A DNA stretch of 32,142 nt, taken from contig JAAYIP010000171.1 of the NCBI GenBank assembly GCA_012523435.1, positions 1 through 32,142 on the forward strand, given 5' to 3'. The notes beneath the pieces are model-generated. The model searched no databases. It was not told the DNA's origin and saw nothing but the letters and a program-made list of their open reading frames with translations. The position numbers were made by a program, and so were the translations under genes. Source of the stretch: Bacteroidales bacterium. GTDB taxonomy: Bacteria; Bacteroidota; Bacteroidia; Bacteroidales; UBA12481. Below, in pieces: positions 16,604 through 23,770 of the stretch; the first letter of the stretch is position 1, and each line of letters begins with the position of its first letter.

Positions 16604-18532
16604 TTATTTGAGCGGTTTTGACCAGAGTTCACGAATGGTGCTCGCAATGCTTTCCGGGTCATAACCACACTCTTTATATAGCTGTCTTTGTGTGCCATGC
16701 TCAATGAACCGGTCGGGGATACCAAGCATTCGGATTTCGCTCTGATAGCCTTTCATTGTGCGATACTCAGCGATGGCGCTTCCAAAGCCGCCGATGACAG
16801 ATCCGTCTTCGATGGTGATAATGTGGCTGTAAGTTTGGAAGATTTCATCCAATAGCTTTTCATCGAGTGGTTTGACAAATCGCAAGTCATAGTGTGCTGG
16901 TTTGATCGTTTCGTCATCCAGTAGTTTGATTGCTTTCGGCACAAAATTACCCGGATGGCCGATAGACAGGATGGCCACTTTAGAGCCTGCGATGATAAGG
17001 CGACCTTTTCCGATGGGGATTTCCCGGAATGGGGTTTGCCATTCGGGCATAACGCCTTGACCTCTCGGGTACCGGATAACGAATGGCCCCTGGTTTTGGA
17101 GTTGTGCGGTGTACATGAGGTTTCGCAGCTCCTCTTCGTTCATGGGCGAAGCAACAATCAGGTTAGGGATGATCCGCATATAGGCCAGATCGAATGATCC
17201 GTGGTGGGTTGGGCCATCTGCTCCGACGAGGCCTCCCCGATCCAGGCAGAAGACTACGTGAAGATTCTGCAGGGCTACGTCGTGGATCACCTGATCATAC
17301 GCTCGCTGCATGAATGTTGAATAGATATTGCAGAAGGGAATCAAGCCCTGCGTGGCCAGCCCAGCGGAGAATGTTACGGCATGTTGCTCAGCGATTCCAA
17401 CGTCAAAGGTGCGGTCGGGGAGCTGTTCCATCATGATGTTAAGCGATGATCCTGAGGGCATTGCCGGGGTTACTCCCATGATTTTTTCATTCAACCGGGC
17501 CAATTCAAGCAGGGTATGGCCAAACACATCTTGGTATTTAGGTGGGATGCCTGGCGGGTCTATTTCGGTCAGTTCGCCAGTAATTTTGTTGAACTTTCCT
17601 GGTGCGTGCCATTGGGTTTGATGCTGCTCGGCCAAGGGAAAGCCTTTTCCTTTTTTTGTCAGTACATGCAGCAATTTAGGGCCTTTAAATTTTTTCATAT
17701 CCCTCAGGACTTTCACCAGATGCATCACGTTGTACCCATCCACGGGTCCGAAATACCTGAAACCGAGTGATTCAAACAGGTTACTCTGTTTAAGGAGCAT
17801 ATGTTTGATGGCGTTTTCTAGTGTTTGGGCCATTCGACGGGCATCGGGGCCGATTTTGCTCAGGAGGCCAAGCATTTTCCAGGTATCCTCCTTGAACCGG
17901 TTCCACGATCGTGAGGTTGACATATCCATCAAGTAACGATTGAGTGCACCCCGGTTTGGATCGATGGCCATGTTATTATCGTTGAGGATAACCAGGAGGT
18001 TTGACTTTTCGCTGCCGGCGTTGTTGAGGCCTTCGAATGCCATTCCTCCGGTCAATGCTCCATCGCCGATGATGGCAATGGTTTGGCGTTTGGTTTCGCC
18101 TTTACGCTCTGCTGCCACAGCCATTCCGAGCGCGGCAGAGATGGAAGTAGAGGAGTGGCCGGTTCCAAAAGCGTCATATTCACTTTCTGTCATTTTGGGA
18201 AAACCGCTGATTCCCTTGTATTTACGATTAGTGTGGAAGGCATCCCTCCGGCCTGTCAGAATTTTGTGGCCATAGGCTTGGTGTCCAACGTCCCAGATGA
18301 GTTGGTCATAAGGCGTATCAAAGACATAATGAAGAGCGACCGTCAATTCCACAACGCCAAGGCTAGCTCCGAAATGCCCCGGATTACAGGACACTTCTTC
18401 GATGATGAACTGCCTGAGTTCATCGCAAAGTTCTGGGAGCTGCTCTTCGCTGAGCTTTTTAAGGTCGGCGGGGCTGTTTATGCTATTGAGCAGAATATAC
18501 TGATTTTCATCGGGGACTTCGGGTTTCGCCAT
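16604..18532 (-). CDS. dxs: 1-deoxy-D-xylulose-5-phosphate synthase
   Basis: The 642-residue thiamine diphosphate enzyme condenses pyruvate with glyceraldehyde 3-phosphate, the first step of the MEP route to isoprenoids. His53 and His84 are in the expected N-terminal contexts (NPGHFGASLG, DVGHQAYGHK). The ThDP/Mg motif runs from GDG (156-158) to NDN (184-186). The pyrimidine-binding domain has DVGIAEQHAVTFSAG, with its catalytic glutamate. The transketolase C-terminal domain ends the protein. The gene starts five bases after the frr stop, so it is probably translated from the pyrH-frr-dxs transcript. Confidence 0.96.
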   Translation of the reverse strand: MAKPEVPDENQYILLNSINSPADLKKLSEEQLPELCDELRQFIIEEVSCNPGHFGASLGVVELTVALHYVFDTPYDQLIWDVGHQAYGHKILTGRRDAFHTNRKYKGISGFPKMTESEYDAFGTGHSSTSISAALGMAVAAERKGETKRQTIAIIGDGALTGGMAFEGLNNAGSEKSNLLVILNDNNMAIDPNRGALNRYLMDMSTSRSWNRFKEDTWKMLGLLSKIGPDARRMAQTLENAIKHMLLKQSNLFESLGFRYFGPVDGYNVMHLVKVLRDMKKFKGPKLLHVLTKKGKGFPLAEQHQTQWHAPGKFNKITGELTEIDPPGIPPKYQDVFGHTLLELARLNEKIMGVTPAMPSGSSLNIMMEQLPDRTFDVGIAEQHAVTFSAGLATQGLIPFCNIYSTFMQRAYDQVIHDVALQNLHVVFCLDRGGLVGADGPTHHGSFDLAYMRIIPNLIVASPMNEEELRNLMYTAQLQNQGPFVIRYPRGQGVMPEWQTPFREIPIGKGRLIIAGSKVAILSIGHPGNFVPKAIKLLDDETIKPAHYDLRFVKPLDEKLLDEIFQTYSHIITIEDGSVIGGFGSAIAEYRTMKGYQSEIRMLGIPDRFIEHGTQRQLYKECGYDPESIASTIRELWSKPLK

Positions 18533-18537
18533 GATGA

Positions 18538-19101
18538 TTAAATGGTCATAATGTCTTTTTCTTTAAGTACCAGCTTTTCATCCACGAGGGTGATATGCTT
18601 GTCGGTCATTTCCTGAACCAGTTTTTCGGCATCTTTTTCCTCATCTTCGGCCAATCCTTCCTTGATGAGTTTTTTCAGTTGATCATTGGCATCCCGGCGG
18701 ATATTCCGAATCCCGACACGGGCGGTTTCGCCTTCGGATTTAACTTTTTTGACCAGTTCGCGCCGTCGTTCTTCGGTGAGGATGGGGATATTGATGCGGA
18801 TAATTTCTCCGTTGTTCATGGGTGTCAGTCCCATATTGGCAGCCAGAATCGCTTTCTCGATCGGGTCGATCATGTTTTTCTCCCAGGGTTGGATCGCAAG
18901 GGTTCGCGGATCTGGAGTGTTGATATTAGAGATCTGGCTAAGTGGTGTAGGAGTGCCGTAATAATTGACCACAATACCATCGAGCATGTGTGCGTTGGCT
19001 CTGCCGGTGCGTATCTTGCTCAGTTCGCTATCGAGAAACTTGAGAGTCTTCTGCATTTTATCCTCGGTGTCCATGAGGATTAGATCAACATCTTCATTCA
19101 T
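18538..19101 (-). CDS. frr: Ribosome recycling factor
   Basis: The 187-residue protein splits post-termination ribosomes together with EF-G. It shows the typical helix start with LDSELSKIRTGRA, the NYYGTPTPL and TLAIQPWEK segments of the second domain, and a C-terminal helical region with RREL and RRDANDQLKK. The length is normal. It lies 38 bases after pyrH and five before dxs. The pyrH-frr pair is a widely conserved arrangement. Confidence 0.97.
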   Translation of the reverse strand: MNEDVDLILMDTEDKMQKTLKFLDSELSKIRTGRANAHMLDGIVVNYYGTPTPLSQISNINTPDPRTLAIQPWEKNMIDPIEKAILAANMGLTPMNNGEIIRINIPILTEERRRELVKKVKSEGETARVGIRNIRRDANDQLKKLIKEGLAEDEEKDAEKLVQEMTDKHITLVDEKLVLKEKDIMTI

Positions 19102-19139
19102 ATTGTTTAACGGTTAAGTCTGATGGATTGTAAAAATAT

Positions 19140-19850
19140 CTATTTCCTGATGATCGTCCCAATTTTTTCGCCCTGAACCAGGCGACGAAGATTTCCTGGA
19201 GTGTTCATGTCGAACACGATGATAGGCAGATTATTCTCCCGGCAGAGGGTGAAGGCTGTCTGATCCATGATTTTAAGATTTTTGTCGATCGCCTCATCGA
19301 AAGTCAGCTGATCATAGCGGGTAGCGGAAGGATTTTTTTCGGGATCGCTGGTATAGACTCCATCTACGCGGGTGCCTTTGAGCAGTACTTCCGCGCTGGT
19401 TTCGACAGCACGGAGGGCTGCAGTGGTATCGGTAGTAAAAAAAGGGTTTCCGGTGCCCCCGGAGAAAATACATATCTCTTTGTTTATCAGGGATTTGACT
19501 ACAAGATCGCGATTCCAGAATTCGGCAGCGGGTTCCATGCGGATGGAGGTGAACAGCCGGGCGGGGATTCCCTTGGTGTGGAGGGCTGATTGGAGGGCGA
19601 GGCCATTGATTGCGGTGGCAAGCATTCCCATATAGTCGCCCTTCACCCGGTCAAATCCTCCGGCCATACCGGTAACGCCCCGGAAGATATTTCCACCGCC
19701 GATGACAACACCGGTTTCGATCCCGAGGTGGTGTAACCGGGCTACTTCATCGGCAAATTGTTCCAGTGGGACGGGGTCGATTCCGTGGGAGGAGGTGCCG
19801 GCGAGCGACTCGCCCGACAGTTTAAGCAAGATACGTTGGTAGGCGGCCAT
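19140..19850 (-). CDS. pyrH: UMP kinase
   Basis: The 236-residue amino-acid-kinase fold enzyme phosphorylates UMP to UDP in pyrimidine synthesis. It carries the LLKLSGESL phosphate-binding start, GVVIGGGNIFRG, GTGNPFFTTDTTAALRA, and the KGTRVDGVYTSDP segment specific to PyrH. The length is normal. It starts 81 bases after tsf, beyond a terminator, so it probably begins a separate transcript with frr and dxs, or is reached by read-through. Confidence 0.97.
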   Translation of the reverse strand: MAAYQRILLKLSGESLAGTSSHGIDPVPLEQFADEVARLHHLGIETGVVIGGGNIFRGVTGMAGGFDRVKGDYMGMLATAINGLALQSALHTKGIPARLFTSIRMEPAAEFWNRDLVVKSLINKEICIFSGGTGNPFFTTDTTAALRAVETSAEVLLKGTRVDGVYTSDPEKNPSATRYDQLTFDEAIDKNLKIMDQTAFTLCRENNLPIIVFDMNTPGNLRRLVQGEKIGTIIRK

Positions 19851-19877
19851 GGTTGAGGTGTTAGTGACCCGAAAGAT

Positions 19878-19906
19878 AAAAAAAATCCCGGTGGTTACCG
19901 GGATTT
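19878..19906 (-). terminator. Terminator after tsf
   Basis: On the minus strand a perfect 10-bp stem (AAATCCCGGT / ACCGGGATTT) with a 4-base loop is followed by a run of eight T. It lies 26 bases past the tsf stop and separates rplM-rpsI-rpsB-tsf from pyrH-frr-dxs. Confidence 0.9.
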
Positions 19907-19931
19907 GAGTGATGCCAATGAAGGCGGAAGT

Positions 19932-20762
19932 TTATACGTTAAGGGTATATCTTATAAAGTCAAGAACTTTCAACTCTTTATCGTGTTGTGCCATGTATTC
20001 AGCCACGGTGACCTTATGGTCGCTGATGAATTCCTGGCTGACCAAGGTATTTTCTTTAAAGAATTTGTTCAGTTTACCTTCGGCGATTTTATCGAGGATA
20101 GCTTCGGGTTTTCCTTCTTCTTTAGCTTGAGCACGGCCGATCTCCAATTCTTTTTCGATGACTTCTTTTGGTACCCGGTCTTTGTCAACAGAGACGGGCG
20201 CCATAGCGGCTACCTGCATGGAGATGTTTTTAGGTACTTGCGGATCCTCGACGGCTTTGTTAAAGCTGACGATAGTAGCGAGGCGGTTACCTGGGTGGAT
20301 ATAGGAGACCACCTGGGGAGCCTCGAGTTTCTGGTAAATCGACAGGTCGATTTTTTCACCGATAACACCGGTCATGTTGGTTATTTCGCTCTCGATGGTA
20401 TGTCCTTCGACGGTTAGATTTTTCAGTTCTTCGAGCGAGTTTGGTTTCTGAGCAAGAGCTGCATCGGCAAAGAGGTGGGCTTTCTTAACGAAATCTTCGT
20501 TTTTGGCCACGAAATCGGTTTCGCAGTTCAGCACTACGAGGACGCCGAAGGTATGATCATCGTTCACTTTAGCGATGACGGCACCTTCGGTAGCTTCCCG
20601 ATCGGCGCGTTTGCTGGCAATTTTCTGTCCTTTTTTCCGGAGGATATCAATAGCCTGATCGAAATCACCGTTGGTTTCGGTCAGGGCCTGTTTACAGTCC
20701 ATCATTCCAGCGCCGGTCATTTGGCGCAGTTTGGCTACATCAGCCGCTTTAATTTCAGCCAT
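19932..20762 (-). CDS. tsf: Translation elongation factor Ts
   Basis: The 276-residue guanine nucleotide exchange factor acts on EF-Tu. The N-terminal UBA-like domain reads VAKLRQMTGAGMMDCKQAL (residues 9-27). The core has the conserved TDFVAKNEDF at 82-91, which contacts the EF-Tu GTPase domain. The C-terminal domain includes SQEFISDHKVTVAEYM. It follows rpsB after 18 bases, the usual rpsB-tsf pairing, and is closed by a terminator. Confidence 0.97.
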   Translation of the reverse strand: MAEIKAADVAKLRQMTGAGMMDCKQALTETNGDFDQAIDILRKKGQKIASKRADREATEGAVIAKVNDDHTFGVLVVLNCETDFVAKNEDFVKKAHLFADAALAQKPNSLEELKNLTVEGHTIESEITNMTGVIGEKIDLSIYQKLEAPQVVSYIHPGNRLATIVSFNKAVEDPQVPKNISMQVAAMAPVSVDKDRVPKEVIEKELEIGRAQAKEEGKPEAILDKIAEGKLNKFFKENTLVSQEFISDHKVTVAEYMAQHDKELKVLDFIRYTLNV

Positions 20763-20780
20763 GTTGTTTACAATTTTCGG

Positions 20781-21617
20781 TTATTCAGAATCTAATTCAT
20801 TGCCCTGTCCTGCTTCTTCGACATTTGCTTCGCGTCTGCGGATGGGTTTTCTTTCACGACGGCGGGAAGTACTCTCTTCGATTACTTCCTCGCTTTTTGG
20901 TTTTGCAGAGGCTTCTTTTTCCTTTTCTGATTTCCGCTCATTAAGCCCCTCTTCGATGGCTTTACACATGATGTCGGTTATCAGATAGATGGATTTGGAG
21001 GCATCATCATTAGCCGGGATGACGAAATCGATCATCTCGGGATCTGAGTTGGTGTCAACCATTCCGAATACCGGGATGTTGAGTTTGCGGGCTTCATTCA
21101 CGGCGATATGCTCTTTGCACACATCGATCACGAACAGAGCTGCTGGCAGGCGAGTCAGATCTTTGATGGAGCCGAGGAGTTTTTCCAGCTTGGCTCTCTG
21201 CCTGGAGACCTGGAGGCGCTCACGTTTCGACATATGATCAAAGGTGCCGTCGGTCGACATTTTGTCGATCGAGTTCATCTTTTTGACGGCTTTTCTGACC
21301 GTAGGGAAGTTGGTGAGCATTCCCCCCGACCACCGTTCGGTGACAAAAGGCATTCCGGTTTGCTGCACCCGTTCAGCCACAATCTCTTTGGCCTGTTTTT
21401 TTGTGGCGACAAAGAGGACTTTACGGCCCGACCGGGCGATACGTTTCATGGCTTCGGCCGCTTCGTCAATCTTGACAGCGGTTTTGTGGAGGTCGATGAT
21501 ATGGATCCCATTCTTCTCCATGAAGATATAGGGGGCCATGTTCGGGTTCCACTTACGTTTCAGATGACCGAAATGTACTCCGGCATCAAGTAATTCCTGG
21601 AAATTTGTTCTTGGCAT
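20781..21617 (-). CDS. rpsB: 30S ribosomal protein S2
   Basis: The 278-residue protein has the S2 signatures LLDAGVHFGHLKRKWNP at the N-terminus, then FVTERWSGGMLTNF and, further on, GMVDTNSDPEMIDFVIPAND. It is longer than the bacterial core of about 240 residues because of a charged Glu/Lys/Arg-rich tail of about 45 residues from residue 232 or so, a common feature in this phylum. It is preceded by a 106-base spacer with two hairpins that may be a regulatory leader. Confidence 0.97.
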   Translation of the reverse strand: MPRTNFQELLDAGVHFGHLKRKWNPNMAPYIFMEKNGIHIIDLHKTAVKIDEAAEAMKRIARSGRKVLFVATKKQAKEIVAERVQQTGMPFVTERWSGGMLTNFPTVRKAVKKMNSIDKMSTDGTFDHMSKRERLQVSRQRAKLEKLLGSIKDLTRLPAALFVIDVCKEHIAVNEARKLNIPVFGMVDTNSDPEMIDFVIPANDDASKSIYLITDIMCKAIEEGLNERKSEKEKEASAKPKSEEVIEESTSRRRERKPIRRREANVEEAGQGNELDSE

Positions 21618-21723
21618 TTTTATAATCTTAGTTTACCTTCTGATTTAGCAACCTTCCGGTAGTTCCGTCATCCGGAAGTCCGGCAAGTTTAGATACTAAA
21701 CTAAACTCTCTACTAACCGATCC
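21618..21723 (-). promoter_or_regulatory. Structured leader between rpsI and rpsB
   Basis: Two inverted repeats lie in this spacer: CTTCCGG / CCGGAAG (21653-21678, 12-base loop) and GTTTAG / CTAAAC (21687-21701, 3-base loop). Neither is followed by a T-run, so they do not look like terminators. No TAnnTTTG promoter is visible. The spacer is far longer than the other gaps in this operon, which suggests a cis-regulatory or processing element for rpsB-tsf. Confidence 0.5.
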
Positions 21724-22110
21724 TTAACGTTTCGAGAACTGGAAGCGTCTGCGGGCTCCTGGGCGACCTGGTTTCTTCCTCTCAACCACTCTTGGGTCAC
21801 GGGTAAGAAAACCGTTGGCGCGCAGCACCTTTTTGCATTCCGGATCGATCTCAACCAGCGCGCGGGCAATGGCAAGCCTCAAAGCTTCGGCCTGGCCTCT
21901 GGTTCCACCACCATCTAAATTGGCACGGATGTCATATTTGTCAATTACTTCAAGAACAGTAAGTGGTTGTTTGACAATGTGCTGAAGCTGGAAGAGCGGA
22001 AAATATTCGGATAGTTCTTTCTTGTTGACCGTTATCTGTCCTTTTCCTTCGTTGACAAAGACGCGGGCTACTGCAGCCTTTCTCCGGCCAATGGTATTGA
22101 TCAGTTCCAT
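21724..22110 (-). CDS. rpsI: 30S ribosomal protein S9
   Basis: The 128-residue protein starts with INTIGRRKAAVARVFV. It contains LDGGGTRGQAEALRLAIARAL and the basic tail KKPGRPGARRRFQFSKR, whose final KR reaches the P-site tRNA in known ribosomes. It follows rplM after five bases. Confidence 0.98.
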   Translation of the reverse strand: MELINTIGRRKAAVARVFVNEGKGQITVNKKELSEYFPLFQLQHIVKQPLTVLEVIDKYDIRANLDGGGTRGQAEALRLAIARALVEIDPECKKVLRANGFLTRDPRVVERKKPGRPGARRRFQFSKR

Positions 22111-22115
22111 GAATC

Positions 22116-22571
22116 TTATTTGAGACTATTAAGTTCGATATCTTTTGGTTTCTGTGCTTCGTGCGGATGTTCGTTACCAACATAAACATGCAGGTTTTTG
22201 AAGATCTGACGACCCAGTCGGTTTTTTGGAAGCATGCCTTTAACAGCGTGCTCTACCAGCCTCTCCGGGAATTTTGTAAGCATCTGGGCTGGCGTAGTCA
22301 AACGCTGCCCACCAGGGTATCCACTGTGCGAAAAATGAACGCGATCTGTCATCTTGCTGCCCGTCAACTTCACTTTTTCAGCATTGATGATAATCACATG
22401 ATCCCCGCAATCAACGTGAGGAGTGAAACTGGCTTTGTGCTTGCCGCGGAGGATTTTGGCCACTTCTGAGGAGAGGCGACCTAATACCTTGTTGTTGGCA
22501 TCAATAACCACCCAGTCTTTTACGACCGTCTCTTTGTTGGCAGATATGGTCTTGTAACTTAACGTATTCAC
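22116..22571 (-). CDS. rplM: 50S ribosomal protein L13
   Basis: The 151-residue protein starts at a GTG (22571-22569). The segment [21 protein letters not shown] is the normal N-terminus of Bacteroidota L13, and the open frame further upstream has no family character. The signatures [17 protein letters not shown] and [22 protein letters not shown] are present. It heads the rplM-rpsI-rpsB-tsf operon, with a clear promoter about 70 bases upstream. The rare GTG start may lower or regulate initiation. Confidence 0.95.
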   Translation of the reverse strand: MNTLSYKTISANKETVVKDWVVIDANNKVLGRLSSEVAKILRGKHKASFTPHVDCGDHVIIINAEKVKLTGSKMTDRVHFSHSGYPGGQRLTTPAQMLTKFPERLVEHAVKGMLPKNRLGRQIFKNLHVYVGNEHPHEAQKPKDIELNSLK

Positions 22572-22641
22572 TGTAATCCGTACTTTAAAATAGTTCAACA
22601 GATAACCCGGTTTCCGGTAAAACCCCGGACGAACGGGAGTG

Positions 22642-22671
22642 CAAAAATACATATATTTTTCAACCCGCCAA
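22642..22671 (-). promoter_or_regulatory. Promoter of the rplM-rpsI-rpsB-tsf operon
   Basis: On the minus strand, TTG (22671-22669) is followed after 19 bases by TATTTTTG (22649-22642), an exact match to the TAnnTTTG box of Bacteroidota promoters. The start of transcription would be near 22635, leaving a leader of about 64 bases before the GTG. That leader has short inverted repeats of the CCGG type. Confidence 0.75.
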
Positions 22672-22740
22672 CTTTCTTAACTACAAATTTGTTGAAAACC
22701 TGCACCCTTAATCCCTGATGGGCAGCAGAAAACAATTTTA

Positions 22741-23658
22741 TCAACAGTAGAGTGCTTTCTCAATCTGCCTCGTCAGTCGTAAAGCCTGGAAGCTCTCCTC
22801 CAGCCCGGAGTGAACCTCCTGCCCCTGCTGAAGTGAGTGAATCAGACGAAGGCATTGATTTGCGGCAATCCGCTCCGGCAAAGTATCCTCTTTTGTGTCA
22901 CCAGATGGATCAGGTGGCCAGAGAGTGGCTTCCTCGCGGTGCCAACGTTCATCATGCCGGATATAACGGGTAAAGCGGCTGGTGTTATTTAGCAAGTCTA
23001 ACAATATCACGCCATTGTGTTGCCTGACGAAGAACTGTCGAGTCGGTGGGGCCTCATCAGTATTAATGATCAGATTGATAACCAATCCGTTAAAAAACTC
23101 GATTCTGGCATCAATCTGGCTGAGCAAGGAGCCTCCATACCAGGTGGCATGTGGCCTCACCTTTTTAACGGTGCTACCAACCAGCCCAATGGCTAGATCG
23201 AGATCAGCAAAGACAGCGAGAACGGCTTCCCGCTCCGGGTTGGCGGAAGATAGTAAACCGGGCTGATGAATGATCTGGATGTGTTGCGGATGGTCCAGAT
23301 AAGAACGAATACTCCGGTAAACCGGCAAATGCCGCTCAGAATAACCGGCTTGGATCTGCACCCGCGCCTCCCTTGCCAGATCAAGCAAACATTGAGCCTC
23401 GTCAATAAAATCAGATACGGGAAAGCCCAGCGATACATGACGGGATTTGCGAATCACCCGTGAAATATCAGCAAAACCTCCATCAAGATTTTCCGGAATC
23501 CAGACCAGATCCGACGCATCAATCAGGCGATCTGTCTCCCGCTGATCCGATACCAACGGATTAACCCACCCAGCGATATGGCAACCCATTGCCTCCAGAT
23601 CACCCGAAAGCATCGTCGACCATTTTTGGTCAGCTGCCAATATCCCTACCGTTTTCAT
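22741..23658 (-). CDS. Gfo/Idh/MocA-fold protein lacking the catalytic residues
   Basis: The 305-residue protein follows the layout of Gfo/Idh/MocA oxidoreductases: a Rossmann half (about 1-110), then an alpha/beta half with IQAGYSERHLPVYRSIR, VFADLDLAIGLVGSTVKKV and IDARIEFFNGLVINL. Key sites are changed. The nucleotide-binding GxGxxG is absent (GILAADQKW), the EKP lysine motif is replaced by SLGFP at 76-80, and the catalytic His before DLDL is an alanine (FADLDL, 150-155). It may therefore be a pseudoenzyme or a sugar/nucleotide-binding regulator. It lies upstream of rplM on the same strand and diverges from the O-antigen ligase gene. Confidence 0.72.
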   Translation of the reverse strand: MKTVGILAADQKWSTMLSGDLEAMGCHIAGWVNPLVSDQRETDRLIDASDLVWIPENLDGGFADISRVIRKSRHVSLGFPVSDFIDEAQCLLDLAREARVQIQAGYSERHLPVYRSIRSYLDHPQHIQIIHQPGLLSSANPEREAVLAVFADLDLAIGLVGSTVKKVRPHATWYGGSLLSQIDARIEFFNGLVINLIINTDEAPPTRQFFVRQHNGVILLDLLNNTSRFTRYIRHDERWHREEATLWPPDPSGDTKEDTLPERIAANQCLRLIHSLQQGQEVHSGLEESFQALRLTRQIEKALYC

Positions 23659-23743
23659 CGTTAATCATCACAAAGTAACCTTATTTCCAGGGCGATTCCG
23701 CGGTTCTGCCCGACTATTTATCAAATGATACCTGTGGAAAACC

Positions 23744-23751
23744 TACATTTG
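23744..23751 (+). promoter_or_regulatory. -7 box for the O-antigen ligase-type gene
   Basis: TACATTTG matches TAnnTTTG exactly and lies 19 bases before the ATG at 23771. A -33 TTG is not evident at 19 bases, so confidence is moderate. Confidence 0.4.
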
Positions 23752-23770
23752 TGTAACCAATAACCGGGTA

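Noticed and set aside
22572-22652. Upstream ATG for rplM at 22652
   Set aside because: The extra 27 residues have no similarity to L13 and the ATG lies next to the strong -7 box, upstream of the expected transcription start.
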